Shown piece by piece: positions 10,003 to 18,175 of a stretch of DNA of 64,000 nt. Under the pieces are notes generated by a model. It was not told the DNA's origin and made no database searches. It saw nothing but the letters and a program-made list of their open reading frames with translations. Positions within the stretch are counted from its first letter, which is position 1; every line of letters begins with the position of its first letter. Made by a program: the position numbers and the translations under genes. The DNA is from DASSQJ01 sp963772645. GTDB lineage: Bacteria > Actinomycetota > Actinomycetes > Actinomycetales > Dermatophilaceae. The stretch covers positions 1-64,000 of the forward strand of contig CAVYYD010000006.1 of the NCBI GenBank assembly GCA_963772645.1, read 5' to 3'.

Positions 10003-10044
10003 CGGGGGCACCTGCTCGGGTCGCCGGACGGGCAGGTGCCCCCG
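10003..10044 (+). terminator. Hairpin after DUF4032 gene
   Basis: A 13-bp perfect stem (10003-10015 with 10032-10044) encloses a 16-nt loop, 30 bp after the stop codon. The next -10-like element (TAGGAT, 10049-10054) follows directly. Confidence 0.65.
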
Positions 10045-10048
10045 GTCG

Positions 10049-10054
10049 TAGGAT
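10049..10054 (+). promoter_or_regulatory. Possible -10 element TAGGAT of RDD gene
   Basis: TAGGAT lies 33 nt before ATG 10088, leaving room for a short leader carrying the ribosome site gaaggg. Confidence 0.35.
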
Positions 10055-10087
10055 CGCCGCGACGCGCCACACCCCTGAAGGGTTGCC

Positions 10088-10894
10088 ATGACCGACCAGC
10101 CCGCCGCCGACCGCCCGCTCGAGGCTCCCGGGCCGCCGACGCCGGCGGCACCCCCGCAGCCTCCTCCGAACCCCTACGCGAGCCAGCCCTACCCCGGGGT
10201 CGCACCGGCGCCGCAGCCGGCGTCCGGAGCCGACCGGGCAGCGCCCGGCCCCTACGGGCCGACGCCACCGGCCGGGCCGAACCCCTACGGTGCCGCCGCC
10301 CCCGCCGAGAACCCATATGGCGCACCGCAGCCCGCAGGCTCCTACGCAGCCGCCCCGGCCTACGCGGGCGGCCAGCCGGCACCGCCGGGGACGCTGCCGT
10401 ACGTCCAGGCCAACTTCGGCCGGGTCGCTGACTTCGGGGAGCGCGCCATCGCCTACCTCATCGACCTGGCGGTGACGCTGAGCGGGCTCATCCTCGTCAT
10501 CCTCGGCGGCGTCCTCCTCGCCGCCGCGACCAGCCCGGTCACCCTCGACGACGGCACCACGGTCCAGACGGCATCCGACCCGGTGCTCGGCGCCATCGGC
10601 GGCCTGCTCCTCGCGCTGGGCTACGCCGGGATGTTCGGGCTGTGGTTGTGGAACCGGGTCATCCGGATGGGACGCACCGGGCAGAGCATCGGCAAGGGCG
10701 CCCGGGGGCTGCGGCTCGTCGACGCCCAGACCGGCCAGCCGATCGGCGCCGGCAGCTCGTTCCTGCGCGACGTCGTCCACGGCCTGGCCAACTCGGTGGT
10801 CTACCTGTCGTTCCTCTGGATGCTGTGGGACCCCGACAAGCAGACCCTCGGCGACAAGGCCGTGCACTCGGCGGTCATCCACGTCCCCCAGTGA
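10088..10894 (+). CDS. RDD-family membrane protein
   Basis: A 268-residue protein. The first 105 residues are a Pro/Ala/Gly/Tyr-rich cytoplasmic tail with repeated NPYG-type motifs. The RDD domain (about residues 118-265) follows, with three hydrophobic segments and the family's conserved R and D positions (FGERAIAYLIDL, and TGQSIGKGARGLRLVD before the last helix). Some RDD proteins have been linked to Na+/H+ exchange or stress tolerance, but most have no assigned function. It is flanked by hairpins and so is probably monocistronic. Confidence 0.85.
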   Translation: MTDQPAADRPLEAPGPPTPAAPPQPPPNPYASQPYPGVAPAPQPASGADRAAPGPYGPTPPAGPNPYGAAAPAENPYGAPQPAGSYAAAPAYAGGQPAPPGTLPYVQANFGRVADFGERAIAYLIDLAVTLSGLILVILGGVLLAAATSPVTLDDGTTVQTASDPVLGAIGGLLLALGYAGMFGLWLWNRVIRMGRTGQSIGKGARGLRLVDAQTGQPIGAGSSFLRDVVHGLANSVVYLSFLWMLWDPDKQTLGDKAVHSAVIHVPQ

Positions 10895-10898
10895 CCCC

Positions 10899-10925
10899 CA
10901 GTTTCCCGCCTGAGGCGGGAAACTG
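10899..10925 (+). terminator. Hairpin after RDD gene
   Basis: A 12-bp perfect stem (cagtttcccgcc with ggcgggaaactg) and a 3-nt loop begin 5 bp after the stop. It also faces the end of the opposing DUF2752 gene and could serve both directions. Confidence 0.75.
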
Positions 10926-11035
10926 TACTGAGGCACCGGGAAGTTCGGGGTGCTTCCGTGGAGGTTCCGGTGTATCGGTCGACCCCAGCGCGGATGGGGC
11001 GGCCGAGGGCTCAGGCGGGCGGGCCTCGGGCGGTC

Positions 11036-11482
11036 TCAGGCGGGCGAGGCCCAGGTCCAGCCCGGGACGTTGCGCAGAACCCAGAAGGCGAGGATCGCGC
11101 CGAAGATGGTGTACAGGACCCATGCCGGGGCCAGATGCCGCTTCGGGCGGCCGGTCCACATCCGCACCGTCCAGTTCGCGAACCCGACGAGCAGCCCGAC
11201 GTAGGCGATGACGGTGAGCGGGTTGCGCGCGAGCGCGGTGCCGAGGTCGCCCTCGGTGAGCGCGTGCGTCGCGCGCAGGGCGCCGCAGCCGGGGCACCAG
11301 GTGCCGGTGAGCAGCAACCACGGGCAGGTGGGGTAGCTGCCGGGCTGGTTGGGGTCGACGACGTGCACGGCGAGCACGAACGCCGTGGCCCCGAGCGCGC
11401 TGGCGCCCGGAGCGAGCAGGCGCCGCGCCCGGCTCGGGGAGGACCCGAGCCGGGGCGGCGCCGCGGTGTGGAGAGCGGTCAC
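11036..11482 (-). CDS. DUF2752 membrane protein (first copy)
   Basis: A 148-residue DUF2752 protein with about three hydrophobic segments. It carries the family's cysteine motif CPGCGALRATHAL and ends in NVPGWTWASPA. The second copy at 12583 shares the same end pattern. Function is unknown; the CPxCG-x-RA motif near the membrane could bind metal or form disulfides. Start GTG 11482 overlaps the stop of the CD225 gene by four bases, so the pair is translationally coupled. Confidence 0.85.
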   Translation of the reverse strand: MTALHTAAPPRLGSSPSRARRLLAPGASALGATAFVLAVHVVDPNQPGSYPTCPWLLLTGTWCPGCGALRATHALTEGDLGTALARNPLTVIAYVGLLVGFANWTVRMWTGRPKRHLAPAWVLYTIFGAILAFWVLRNVPGWTWASPA

Positions 11483-11817
11483 ATCCCGCCCGAGCTCGAG
11501 TTCGACGCGACGAGCCCGGCGACGGCCACGACCCAGAGGAGGATGCTGATGACGGCCGCGATGATGCCGGCGATCACCGACCACTTGATCCACTTGCCGG
11601 CGTCGGCGGCGGACTGGTGGGCCCCTGCGACGTCACCCGCGGCCCACTTGCCGTTGACCTCGGCCGACTTGATGATCGCGACGATGCCGAAGGGGAGACA
11701 GCAGAAGAGCGTGACGAGGATCGACCAGACGAGCTTGTTGTCCGGCGGCGCCCCACCGGTGCCGCCGGGACCAGGTGGCGGCGCGTAGCCCCCGGACGGG
11801 TATGCGTCGTCGGACAT
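11479..11817 (-). CDS. CD225/dispanin-family small membrane protein
   Basis: A 112-residue protein with a Pro/Gly-rich N-terminus, then two hydrophobic helices separated by a polar loop with SAEVNGKWAAGDVAGA. The LFCCLPFGIVAIIKSA segment is typical of the CD225 (dispanin) family, which includes the eukaryotic IFITMs. The bacterial role is unknown. ATG 11817 has a ribosome site (agaggga). It is co-translated with the DUF2752 gene downstream and divergent from the DUF4190 gene, which has an analogous design. Confidence 0.85.
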   Translation of the reverse strand: MSDDAYPSGGYAPPPGPGGTGGAPPDNKLVWSILVTLFCCLPFGIVAIIKSAEVNGKWAAGDVAGAHQSAADAGKWIKWSVIAGIIAAVISILLWVVAVAGLVASNSSSGGM

Positions 11818-11945
11818 GGATGTTCCCTCTCTGTGTGCCGCGGGCCCGCACCGATCTGGGCACGGGTCGCTCCGCCCAGCCTTCCACAGTGATGGCCCCG
11901 ACGCGGCTAGTCTCCGGACACCAGCGTCATCCATCGGAGGGAACC

Positions 11946-12581
11946 ATGACCACGACGCCCCCGCCTCCCCCGCCCCCGGGCGACGGCACCCCGCCCCCGC
12001 CCGAGGAGCCTCGCGAGGAGGGCACCGGCGCCGGCTCCACCCCGCCGCCGCCACCACCCTCTCCGGAGGCGCCCGCACCGGACGAGGGCGCGCCGCCGCC
12101 GGCCGAGTCCTCGCCCCCGTCGCCCCCGGAGGGCGCCTTCCCGCCGCCGGGCGAGGACGCCTTTCCGCCGCCGGGCGAGGGCGCGGCGCCCCCGCCGCCG
12201 CCTCCCCCTCCGCCCCCGCCGCCCGGCGAGGCCTACCCGCCGGCGGCCCCTGGCTCCTACGGCTCGGCCCCCGTGCCGATGGGTGGGCCGGCCACGGCGC
12301 CGAACAACCAGAAGGCCACCATCGCGCTGGTCGTCGGCATCGTGAGCATCGTCCTGGCGTTCTGCTGCGCCATCGTCGGGGTGGTCGCCGGTGCTGTCGC
12401 GGCCTTCCTCGGCAACCAGGCCAAGCAGGAGATCGCCCGCACGGGCGGCACGCAGGGTGGGGCGAACTACGCCCAGTACGGGTTCATCACCGGGATCGTC
12501 GGCGCCGTGCTCAGCGTCATCATGATCATCCTCGGGATCGCGCTGAACATCGGCGGCGGCCTGGTCAACCTCGGCGGCTGA
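11946..12581 (+). CDS. DUF4190-type membrane protein with long polyproline tail
   Basis: A 211-residue protein. Residues 1-115 are a low-complexity Pro/Gly/Glu/Ala tail with runs of up to 12 prolines, probably cytoplasmic. Residues 125-210 hold two hydrophobic hairpin helices (ATIALVVGIVSIVLAFCCAI and YGFITGIVGAVLSVIMII) typical of DUF4190. ATG 11946 has a ribosome site ggaggga. Its stop lies one base before the GTG of the next DUF2752 gene, so the pair is coupled. The long proline runs would need EF-P for efficient translation (inference). Confidence 0.8.
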   Translation: MTTTPPPPPPPGDGTPPPPEEPREEGTGAGSTPPPPPPSPEAPAPDEGAPPPAESSPPSPPEGAFPPPGEDAFPPPGEGAAPPPPPPPPPPPPGEAYPPAAPGSYGSAPVPMGGPATAPNNQKATIALVVGIVSIVLAFCCAIVGVVAGAVAAFLGNQAKQEIARTGGTQGGANYAQYGFITGIVGAVLSVIMIILGIALNIGGGLVNLGG

Positions 12582-12582
12582 C

Positions 12583-13008
12583 GTGACCGCATCCTCGGCC
12601 GTCGCCGGCGAGCGCTCACCACGGGCATGGTGGGTTGTCGCCGGCGCGGCCGCGGGGTCGGGCGCGCTCGGCTGGCTCGCCACCCACGACCCGAACGAGG
12701 CCGGCCACTACCCCGCCTGCTTCCTCCTCAGCACCACCGGGTTCTACTGCCCGGTCTGCGGCGGGACACGGGCCACGTACGACCTGCTCCACGGCGACGT
12801 CGCCGGCGCCTTCGCCCGGCACCCGCTCGTGCCCCTGCTCTACCTGGGCATCGTCCTCGGCGTCGGCTACCACTGGCTCCGCGGCCGGGTCCAGCGCCTG
12901 CCACGGCTCACCGTCCCGAACTGGGTCATCCCCGCCGCCGGCGTGGCCCTCCTCGTCTTCGGCGTGCTGCGCAACGTCCCCGGCTGGACCTGGCTCTCAC
13001 CGGCCTGA
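12583..13008 (+). CDS. DUF2752 membrane protein (second copy)
   Basis: A 141-residue paralogue of the gene at 11036. It has three hydrophobic segments, the motif CPVCGGTRATYDL, and the same C-terminus NVPGWTWLSPA. It follows the DUF4190 gene with a one-base gap. The two DUF2752 genes thus sit at the outer ends of two divergent two-gene units, each with a small two-helix membrane protein as first gene. Function unknown. Confidence 0.87.
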   Translation: MTASSAVAGERSPRAWWVVAGAAAGSGALGWLATHDPNEAGHYPACFLLSTTGFYCPVCGGTRATYDLLHGDVAGAFARHPLVPLLYLGIVLGVGYHWLRGRVQRLPRLTVPNWVIPAAGVALLVFGVLRNVPGWTWLSPA

Positions 13009-13032
13009 GGACCCGCGCTCCCCGCCGCAGCG

Positions 13033-13986
13033 TCAGCGCCGCCGGCGCGCCACCTCGTACAGCGTCACGCCGGTCGCGATGCCGGCGTTGAGCGACTCGA
13101 CGGCCGTGCTCATCGGCACCGAGACGATCTGGTCGCACGTGTCGCGGACCAGCCGGGAGAGGCCCTTGCCCTCGGACCCGACGACCACGACGAGCGGCTC
13201 GGACGCGAGCTCGAGGTCGGGCAGCTCGACGTCGCCGTCCATGTCGAGGCCGATGACGAAGAAGCCGGCCCTGCGGAAGTCCTCCAGGGCCCGGGTGAGG
13301 TTCGAGGCCTGGGCGACCGGGATCCGCGCGGCCGCGCCGGCCGAGGTCTTCCAGGCGCTGGCCGTCATCCCCACCGAGCGGCGGCTCGGCACGACGACCC
13401 CGTGCCCGCCGAAGGCCGCGACCGACCGGATGATCGCGCCGAGGTTGCGCGGGTCGGTGATCCCGTCCAGGGCGACGACGAGCGGGATGCCGGGCGCCTC
13501 CGGGTCGACGAGGTCACCGGGGTGGGCGTACTCGTACGGTGGCACCTGGAGTGCCAGGCCCTGGTGCGCGGCACCGTCGGTCAGCCGGTCGAGCTCACCG
13601 CGCGGGGTCTCCAGGACGGGGATGCCGCGCTCGGTGGCCGTCCTGAGCGCCTCCCGGACCCGGTCGTCCGCGTCGATGCGGCCCGCCACGTACATCGTCG
13701 TGACCGGCACGTGGGCGCGGAGGGCCTCGACGACGGCGTTGCGACCCGCGACCACCTCGCTCGACGGCTTGCCGCCGCGTCGCTGCGTCGCACCCCGGAC
13801 GGTCCGCTCGTCGCGCCGCGCGGAGGCCTGGGCCCCCTGGTGCGCCTTGTGGTTCGGGCGGTCGGCGGCCTTCGGCGTGGGGCCCTTGCCCTCGAGCGCC
13901 CTGCGGCGCTGACCGCCCGAGCCGACGGTGGGGCCTTTCTTGCCGCCCTTGCGGATCGCTCCGCGGCGTTGGCTGTTGCCGGCCAT
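13033..13986 (-). CDS. rlmB: 23S rRNA (guanosine-2251-2'-O)-methyltransferase RlmB
   Basis: A 317-residue SpoU/TrmH-type methyltransferase. A basic, disordered N-terminus (about 75 residues, longer than in E. coli) precedes the substrate-binding domain starting at EVVAGRNAVVEALRA. The catalytic SPOUT fold has DGITDPRNLGAIIRS, VGSEGKGLS and the final knot motif SLNAGIATGVTLYE. It methylates the peptidyl-transferase-centre loop of 23S rRNA. Its ATG shares one base with the cysS stop codon (TGATG). cysS-rlmB is the common actinobacterial pairing. Confidence 0.95.
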   Translation of the reverse strand: MAGNSQRRGAIRKGGKKGPTVGSGGQRRRALEGKGPTPKAADRPNHKAHQGAQASARRDERTVRGATQRRGGKPSSEVVAGRNAVVEALRAHVPVTTMYVAGRIDADDRVREALRTATERGIPVLETPRGELDRLTDGAAHQGLALQVPPYEYAHPGDLVDPEAPGIPLVVALDGITDPRNLGAIIRSVAAFGGHGVVVPSRRSVGMTASAWKTSAGAAARIPVAQASNLTRALEDFRRAGFFVIGLDMDGDVELPDLELASEPLVVVVGSEGKGLSRLVRDTCDQIVSVPMSTAVESLNAGIATGVTLYEVARRRR

Positions 13987-15428
13987 CAGTCGCCCTTTCC
14001 TCGTGCCAGCGACCAGCGTGCGCCGGCCGCGGTGTCCTCGAGGACGACCCCGGCCGCGGCCAGCTCGTCACGGATGGCGTCGGCGGTGTCGTAGTCGCGG
14101 GCGCTGCGGGCCGCGGCCCGGGCGGCGACGCGGTCGCGGACGAGTGACTCGAGCGCGGCCATCGCACTGCCCGCGTCGCCCTCGCCGTCGGACCAGACGG
14201 GGTCGAGCGGGTTGATGCCGAGGACGTCGGTCATCGCGACGACCTGGCGGGCGATGGTGGCGGCGTCGTCGTGGTCCCCGTCGTCGAGGGCGGTGTTGCC
14301 GGCCCGGACGGCCTCGTGGACCACGGCGAGCGCCCCGGACACCCCGAGGTCGTCGTCCATCGACTCGCGGAACTCCCCGGGAAACTCCCGGGGGGCCCCG
14401 GCTCGGTCGGGGACCAGGGTGGAGACCTTGGGCAGCGCCCGCCGCAGGAAGCCCTCGATCCGCTCGACGGCCGCCGCCGCCTCCTCGATCGAGCCGTCGT
14501 GGTACTCGATCGTCGACCGGTAGTGGGCGGCCGAGAGGTAGTACCGGACGGCGAGCGGGCGGTGCTCCTTGACGACCTCGCTGACCCGCAGCGAGTTGCC
14601 GAGCGACTTGCTCATCTTCTCCCCGCCCATCGTCACCCAGGCGTTGTGCAGCCAGTAGTTGGCGAAGCCGAGGCCGGCCGCCCGGGACTGGGCGACCTCG
14701 TTCTCGTGGTGGGGGAAGCGCAGGTCGACCCCACCGCCGTGGACGTCGAAGGTGTCTCCGAGGTACTTGCGCGCCATCGCGGAGCACTCCAGGTGCCAGC
14801 CCGGCCGTCCGGCCCCGAACGGCGTGGGCCACGCCGCGGTGGCGGGCTCGTCGGCCTTGTGGCCCTTCCACAGGGCGAAGTCTCGCGGGTCGTGCTTGCC
14901 ACGCGGGTCGGCGTCCTCGGCATCGGCCATGTCGTCGAGGGCCTGCCGGGTGAGCTCGCCGTAGGCGGGCCAGCTCCGGACGTCGAAGTACACGTCCCCC
15001 GAGCCGTCCTCGGCGGGGTAGGCGTGGCCCTTCTCGACGAGGGTGGCCATCAGCTCGACCATCTCCGGGACGTGCCCGGTGGCACGGGGCTCGTACGTCG
15101 GCGCGAGCACGCCGAGCGCCTCGAGGGCGGCGGCGGTCTCGACCTCGTTGCGGTAGGAGATGGCGTACCAGGGCTCGCCGGCCTCGGCCGACCTGGCGAG
15201 GATCTTGTCGTCGATGTCGGTGACGTTGCGGATGAGGGTGACGTCGTAGCCGTGTCCACGCTCCAGCCAGCGCCGGAGGATGTCGAAGGCCACGGCGAAG
15301 CGGACGTGCCCGATGTGCGGCGGCGCCTGGGTGGTGAGCCCGCAGATGTAGATCCCCGCCTTGCCGGGCACGACGGGGACGAAGTCACGCAGCTCGCGGG
15401 ACATGGAGTCGAACAGCCTGAGGGTCAC
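13986..15428 (-). CDS. cysS: Cysteinyl-tRNA synthetase
   Basis: A 480-residue class I aminoacyl-tRNA synthetase. It shows the HIGH-type motif PPHIGHVR, zinc ligands in YICGLT, HLECSAMA and the HHENE region, and the KMSKS loop GGEKMSKSLGN, ending in the DALR domain. The length is normal. The start is GTG 15428 (protein begins VTLRLFDSM), supported by the hexamer TAGCCT 7 nt upstream. A related enzyme, MshC, serves mycothiol synthesis, but the full length and DALR domain favour the housekeeping synthetase. Confidence 0.96.
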   Translation of the reverse strand: MTLRLFDSMSRELRDFVPVVPGKAGIYICGLTTQAPPHIGHVRFAVAFDILRRWLERGHGYDVTLIRNVTDIDDKILARSAEAGEPWYAISYRNEVETAAALEALGVLAPTYEPRATGHVPEMVELMATLVEKGHAYPAEDGSGDVYFDVRSWPAYGELTRQALDDMADAEDADPRGKHDPRDFALWKGHKADEPATAAWPTPFGAGRPGWHLECSAMARKYLGDTFDVHGGGVDLRFPHHENEVAQSRAAGLGFANYWLHNAWVTMGGEKMSKSLGNSLRVSEVVKEHRPLAVRYYLSAAHYRSTIEYHDGSIEEAAAAVERIEGFLRRALPKVSTLVPDRAGAPREFPGEFRESMDDDLGVSGALAVVHEAVRAGNTALDDGDHDDAATIARQVVAMTDVLGINPLDPVWSDGEGDAGSAMAALESLVRDRVAARAAARSARDYDTADAIRDELAAAGVVLEDTAAGARWSLARGKGD

Positions 15429-15435
15429 CCGGTCA

Positions 15436-15441
15436 AGGCTA
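15436..15441 (-). promoter_or_regulatory. -10 hexamer TAGCCT of cysS-rlmB
   Basis: TAGCCT on the minus strand ends 7 nt before the cysS GTG. Confidence 0.5.
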
Positions 15442-15479
15442 CCGGCGGGCCGCGGTCTGCCCCGACCCGCCTTTGCCCG

Positions 15480-15525
15480 AACGTGGGTGAAGAATGGCGT
15501 GTGGACCCCACTCTTCACCCACGTT
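15480..15525. repeat. Long palindromic element between cysS and a small membrane gene
   Basis: Perfect 14-bp inverted arms, aacgtgggtgaaga (15480-15493) and tcttcacccacgtt (15512-15525), surround an 18-nt centre whose edges pair partly as well. It lies outside both genes, upstream of the cysS promoter and upstream of the plus-strand gene at 15541. It may be a REP-like element or a regulatory hairpin. Confidence 0.7.
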
Positions 15526-15540
15526 GCGGAGAAGGAGGGG

Positions 15541-15829
15541 GTGCTCGCCACACCGGTCGCCATGGCCCCGGTCGCGCTGCTCACCGTCTTCCTCAACCCC
15601 TGGTGGCGGGGCGCACTCCTCTTCGGCGGGGTCACGCTCCTGGCCGGGCTCGCCGCCCCCGTGCTCGGCTGGGTCGCGTCGCAGGGCTCCATCGAGGCCT
15701 GGGCGCTGCTCTTCGGCATCGCGGTGGCGGCGGTCGTCGTCCCGCCGGCCGTCGGGTTCCTCGCGGCGGGGATCGCCGGCGCCGCCCAGTCGCGGATGGA
15801 CCGAAACCCGTCGCCTCCCCCCTCAGTGA
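15541..15829 (+). CDS. Small hydrophobic membrane protein, possibly frameshifted at its 3' end
   Basis: A plus-strand frame starting at GTG 15541 (purine-rich ggagaaggagggg just upstream; ATG 15562 is the alternative) encodes about 90 residues with three hydrophobic segments and almost exclusively G/C at third codon positions, as a real gene would here. The frame then runs over a C6 tract (15817-15822) and on into the opposing metallo-beta-lactamase gene. Removing one C would bring TGA 15827-15829 into frame, ending the gene right at the neighbour's stop. I take it as a real gene with a sequencing error or a genuine frameshift. Family not recognised. Confidence 0.45.
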
Positions 15830-16494
15830 CCGCGCCCGATCCACTCCTGCAGGTGCGGGGCCTCGTCGCCGATGGTCGTGGCGTCGCCGTGCCCGGTGAG
15901 CACGACCGTCTCCGGGGGCAGCCCCAGCAGCCGGGTCCGGATCGAGGCGATGATCGTCGGGAAGTCGCTGAACGAGCGGCCGGTGGCGCCCGGGCCGCCC
16001 CTGAAGAGGGTGTCGCCGGAGAACACCACCCCGAGCGCCGGCGCGTAGAGGCAGCACGCCCCCGGCGCGTGCCCCGGCGTGTGCAGCACGACGAGCTCGA
16101 CGTCACCGACCGCGAACCGCTGCCCGTCGGCCAGCTCGCCGCCCGGCGGCTCGGCCTGCGACTGGTCCCACAGGACCCGGTCCTCGCGATGGAGGTGGGC
16201 GGTGGCCCCGGTGGCCACCACCACCTCGGCCACCGCGTTGACGTGGTCGTTGTGGCCGTGGGTGCAGAGCACCGCGACGACCCGACGCTCGCGGACCGCC
16301 GCGAGGATCGCCGAGGCGTCGTGCGCGGCGTCGACGACGAGCACCTCCGCGTCGTCGCCGACCAGCCAGACGTTGTTCTCGACCTCCCAGGACCCGCCGT
16401 CGAGCTCGAAGACCCCCGAGGTGACGACGCGCTCGACCCGCGCCCCGCCCGGTGAGGTGGGCAGCGGCATCCCGACGTCCGTGGCGTCGCTCAC
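15823..16494 (-). CDS. Metallo-beta-lactamase-fold hydrolase next to mscR
   Basis: A 223-residue MBL-fold hydrolase with the zinc motif THGHNDH, later ligands in HTPGHAPG and VFSGDTLF, and the final histidine in LTGHGDAT. This is the glyoxalase II-like layout. It overlaps the mscR stop by four bases (GTGA). The same pair occurs in mycobacteria (Rv2259-Rv2260), so it probably hydrolyses the S-formylmycothiol product of MscR or another mycothiol thioester. That substrate is inferred from context. Confidence 0.85.
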   Translation of the reverse strand: MSDATDVGMPLPTSPGGARVERVVTSGVFELDGGSWEVENNVWLVGDDAEVLVVDAAHDASAILAAVRERRVVAVLCTHGHNDHVNAVAEVVVATGATAHLHREDRVLWDQSQAEPPGGELADGQRFAVGDVELVVLHTPGHAPGACCLYAPALGVVFSGDTLFRGGPGATGRSFSDFPTIIASIRTRLLGLPPETVVLTGHGDATTIGDEAPHLQEWIGRGH

Positions 16495-17585
16495 GCGCCG
16501 GCCTCGAGGATGACGACCGAGCGCAGCACCTCGCCGCGTTGCATCTTCGCGAACGCCGCCTCCACGTCCCCGAGCCCGATCCGCTCGCTGACGAACGCGT
16601 CCAGGTCGAAACGTCCCTGGCGGTACAGGTCGACGAGCATCGGGAAGTCGCGGGAGGGGAGGCAGTCGCCGTACCAGCTGGACTTCAGCGCGCCGCCGCG
16701 GCCGAAGATCTCGATCATCGGCAGGGTGACCTCCTTCTCCGGGGTCGGGACGCCGACGAGGACGACGGTGCCGGCGAGGTCGCGGGCGTAGAACGCCTGC
16801 TCGTAGGTCTCGGGGCGACCGACCGCCTCGACGACCACGTCGGCACCGTGCCCCCCGGTCAGCTGCCGGACGGCCTGCACGGGGTCCTCGGTGGATGCGT
16901 CGACGGTGTGGGTGGCACCGAAGCCCCGGGCCGCCTCGAGCTTCCGTGCGTCGAGGTCGACGGCGATGATCGTCGTGGCCCCGGCGACGTGGGCACCGGC
17001 GATCGCCGCGTTGCCGACCCCACCGCATCCGATGACCGCGACCGAGTCCCCGCGGCCGACGCCGCCGGTGTTCACCGCCGCCCCGAAACCGGCCATGACC
17101 CCGCACCCGAGGAGGCCGACCGCCGCCGGGTCGGTGCGCTCGACCGTGGTGCACTGCCCGGCCGCGACGAGGGTCTTCTCGACGAACGCGCCGATACCGA
17201 GCGCCGGCGAGAGCTCGGTGCCGTCGGTGAGGCTCATCCGCTGGGTGGCGTTGTGGGTGGAGAAGCAGTACCAGGGCTTGCCCTTCCGGCAGGCCCGGCA
17301 CTGGCCGCAGACGGCACGCCAGTTGAGGATCACGAAGTCGCCCGGCGCGACCTCGCTCACCCCCTCCCCGACCGCCTCCACGGTCCCCGCCGCCTCGTGG
17401 CCCAGGAGGAAGGGGAAGTCGTCGTTGATGCCACCCTCGCGGTAGTGCAGGTCGGTGTGGCACACCCCGCACGCCTCGACCCGGACGACGGCCTCCCCCG
17501 GCCCCGGGTCGGGGACGACGACGTCGACGAGCTCGACCTCGGCCCCCTTGCTGCGGGCGATGACTCCGGTGACGGTCTGCGGCAT
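16491..17585 (-). CDS. mscR: S-(hydroxymethyl)mycothiol dehydrogenase / nitrosomycothiol reductase
   Basis: A 364-residue zinc-dependent class III-type alcohol dehydrogenase. The catalytic zinc site lies in ACGVCHTD and GHEAAG, the structural zinc is held by four cysteines in CGQCRACRKGKPWYC, and the NAD site is IGCGGVGNAA. The mycothiol-dependent enzyme oxidises the formaldehyde-mycothiol adduct and also reduces S-nitrosomycothiol. ATG 17585 has a ribosome site ggaggag. The downstream coupled MBL hydrolase and the presence of mshA and mshD in this window support mycothiol use. Confidence 0.9.
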   Translation of the reverse strand: MPQTVTGVIARSKGAEVELVDVVVPDPGPGEAVVRVEACGVCHTDLHYREGGINDDFPFLLGHEAAGTVEAVGEGVSEVAPGDFVILNWRAVCGQCRACRKGKPWYCFSTHNATQRMSLTDGTELSPALGIGAFVEKTLVAAGQCTTVERTDPAAVGLLGCGVMAGFGAAVNTGGVGRGDSVAVIGCGGVGNAAIAGAHVAGATTIIAVDLDARKLEAARGFGATHTVDASTEDPVQAVRQLTGGHGADVVVEAVGRPETYEQAFYARDLAGTVVLVGVPTPEKEVTLPMIEIFGRGGALKSSWYGDCLPSRDFPMLVDLYRQGRFDLDAFVSERIGLGDVEAAFAKMQRGEVLRSVVILEAGA

Positions 17586-17740
17586 GGGCACTCCTCCCCG
17601 GACCAGGTCCGGACGCGACGCTGCTGTCCTCGCCACGGTAGCGAAGGGCCGGCCGGTGGGCCGCTCGGGGCCGTCCGCACCCGGCATCCGGGCCTGTCCA
17701 CCGACGCGTTCGGTCCTTTCCGGCGAGGAAACCGCGGACG

Positions 17741-17746
17741 TATGCT
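17741..17746 (+). promoter_or_regulatory. -10 hexamer TATGCT of winged-helix regulator
   Basis: TATGCT ends 6 nt before GTG 17753, with a weak TTTCCG 18 bp upstream as a possible -35. Confidence 0.5.
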
Positions 17747-17752
17747 GCCGAC

Positions 17753-18076
17753 GTGCCGCACCCGGTCTTCGACGAGGTCATCCACGAGCCGAGCCGCCTG
17801 CGCATCTGCGCCTTCCTCGTGCCGTCGGCGGCCACCGAGTTCGGGGACGTCCGCGACGCGATGGGGCTCTCGGACTCGGCGCTGTCCAAGCACCTCAAGG
17901 TGCTCTCCGCGCGGGGCTACACCCGGCTGCGGAAAGGGGCCCGCGACGGCCGGCAGGTCACCACCGTCGTCCTCACCGCCGCGGGCCGGGAGGCCCTCTG
18001 CGGGCACGTCGCCGAGCTGCAGCGGATGGCGCGCATCGTCGGCGAGGACCGCCGCATCGGACCGCGCTCCCGCTAG
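17753..18076 (+). CDS. Winged-helix transcriptional regulator (HTH_34 / ArsR-MarR type)
   Basis: A 107-residue DNA-binding protein. Residues about 5-85 form a winged helix: EPSRLRICAFL, then FGDVRDAMGLSDSALSKHL as helix-turn-helix, then a wing with RKGARDGRQVTTVVLT. No separate ligand domain is present. It is divergent from mscR with 167 bp between the starts, so it may control that operon or itself (inference). The start GTG fits the leaderless promoter. Confidence 0.85.
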   Translation: MPHPVFDEVIHEPSRLRICAFLVPSAATEFGDVRDAMGLSDSALSKHLKVLSARGYTRLRKGARDGRQVTTVVLTAAGREALCGHVAELQRMARIVGEDRRIGPRSR

Positions 18077-18175
18077 GACGCCGGGACCGCTGAGGCACCC
18101 GGGCCGGACGTGACGCGCCGCCGGGGCCGGGCGTGACCCGATTCCGGGACCGGTGTGGCGCCGCGCGGGAGAGGC

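Noticed and set aside
15830..16455. Continuation of the small membrane-protein frame into the opposing metallo-beta-lactamase gene
   Set aside because: Hydrophobic character and coding bias stop at about 15815, and the opposite strand holds a clear MBL gene.
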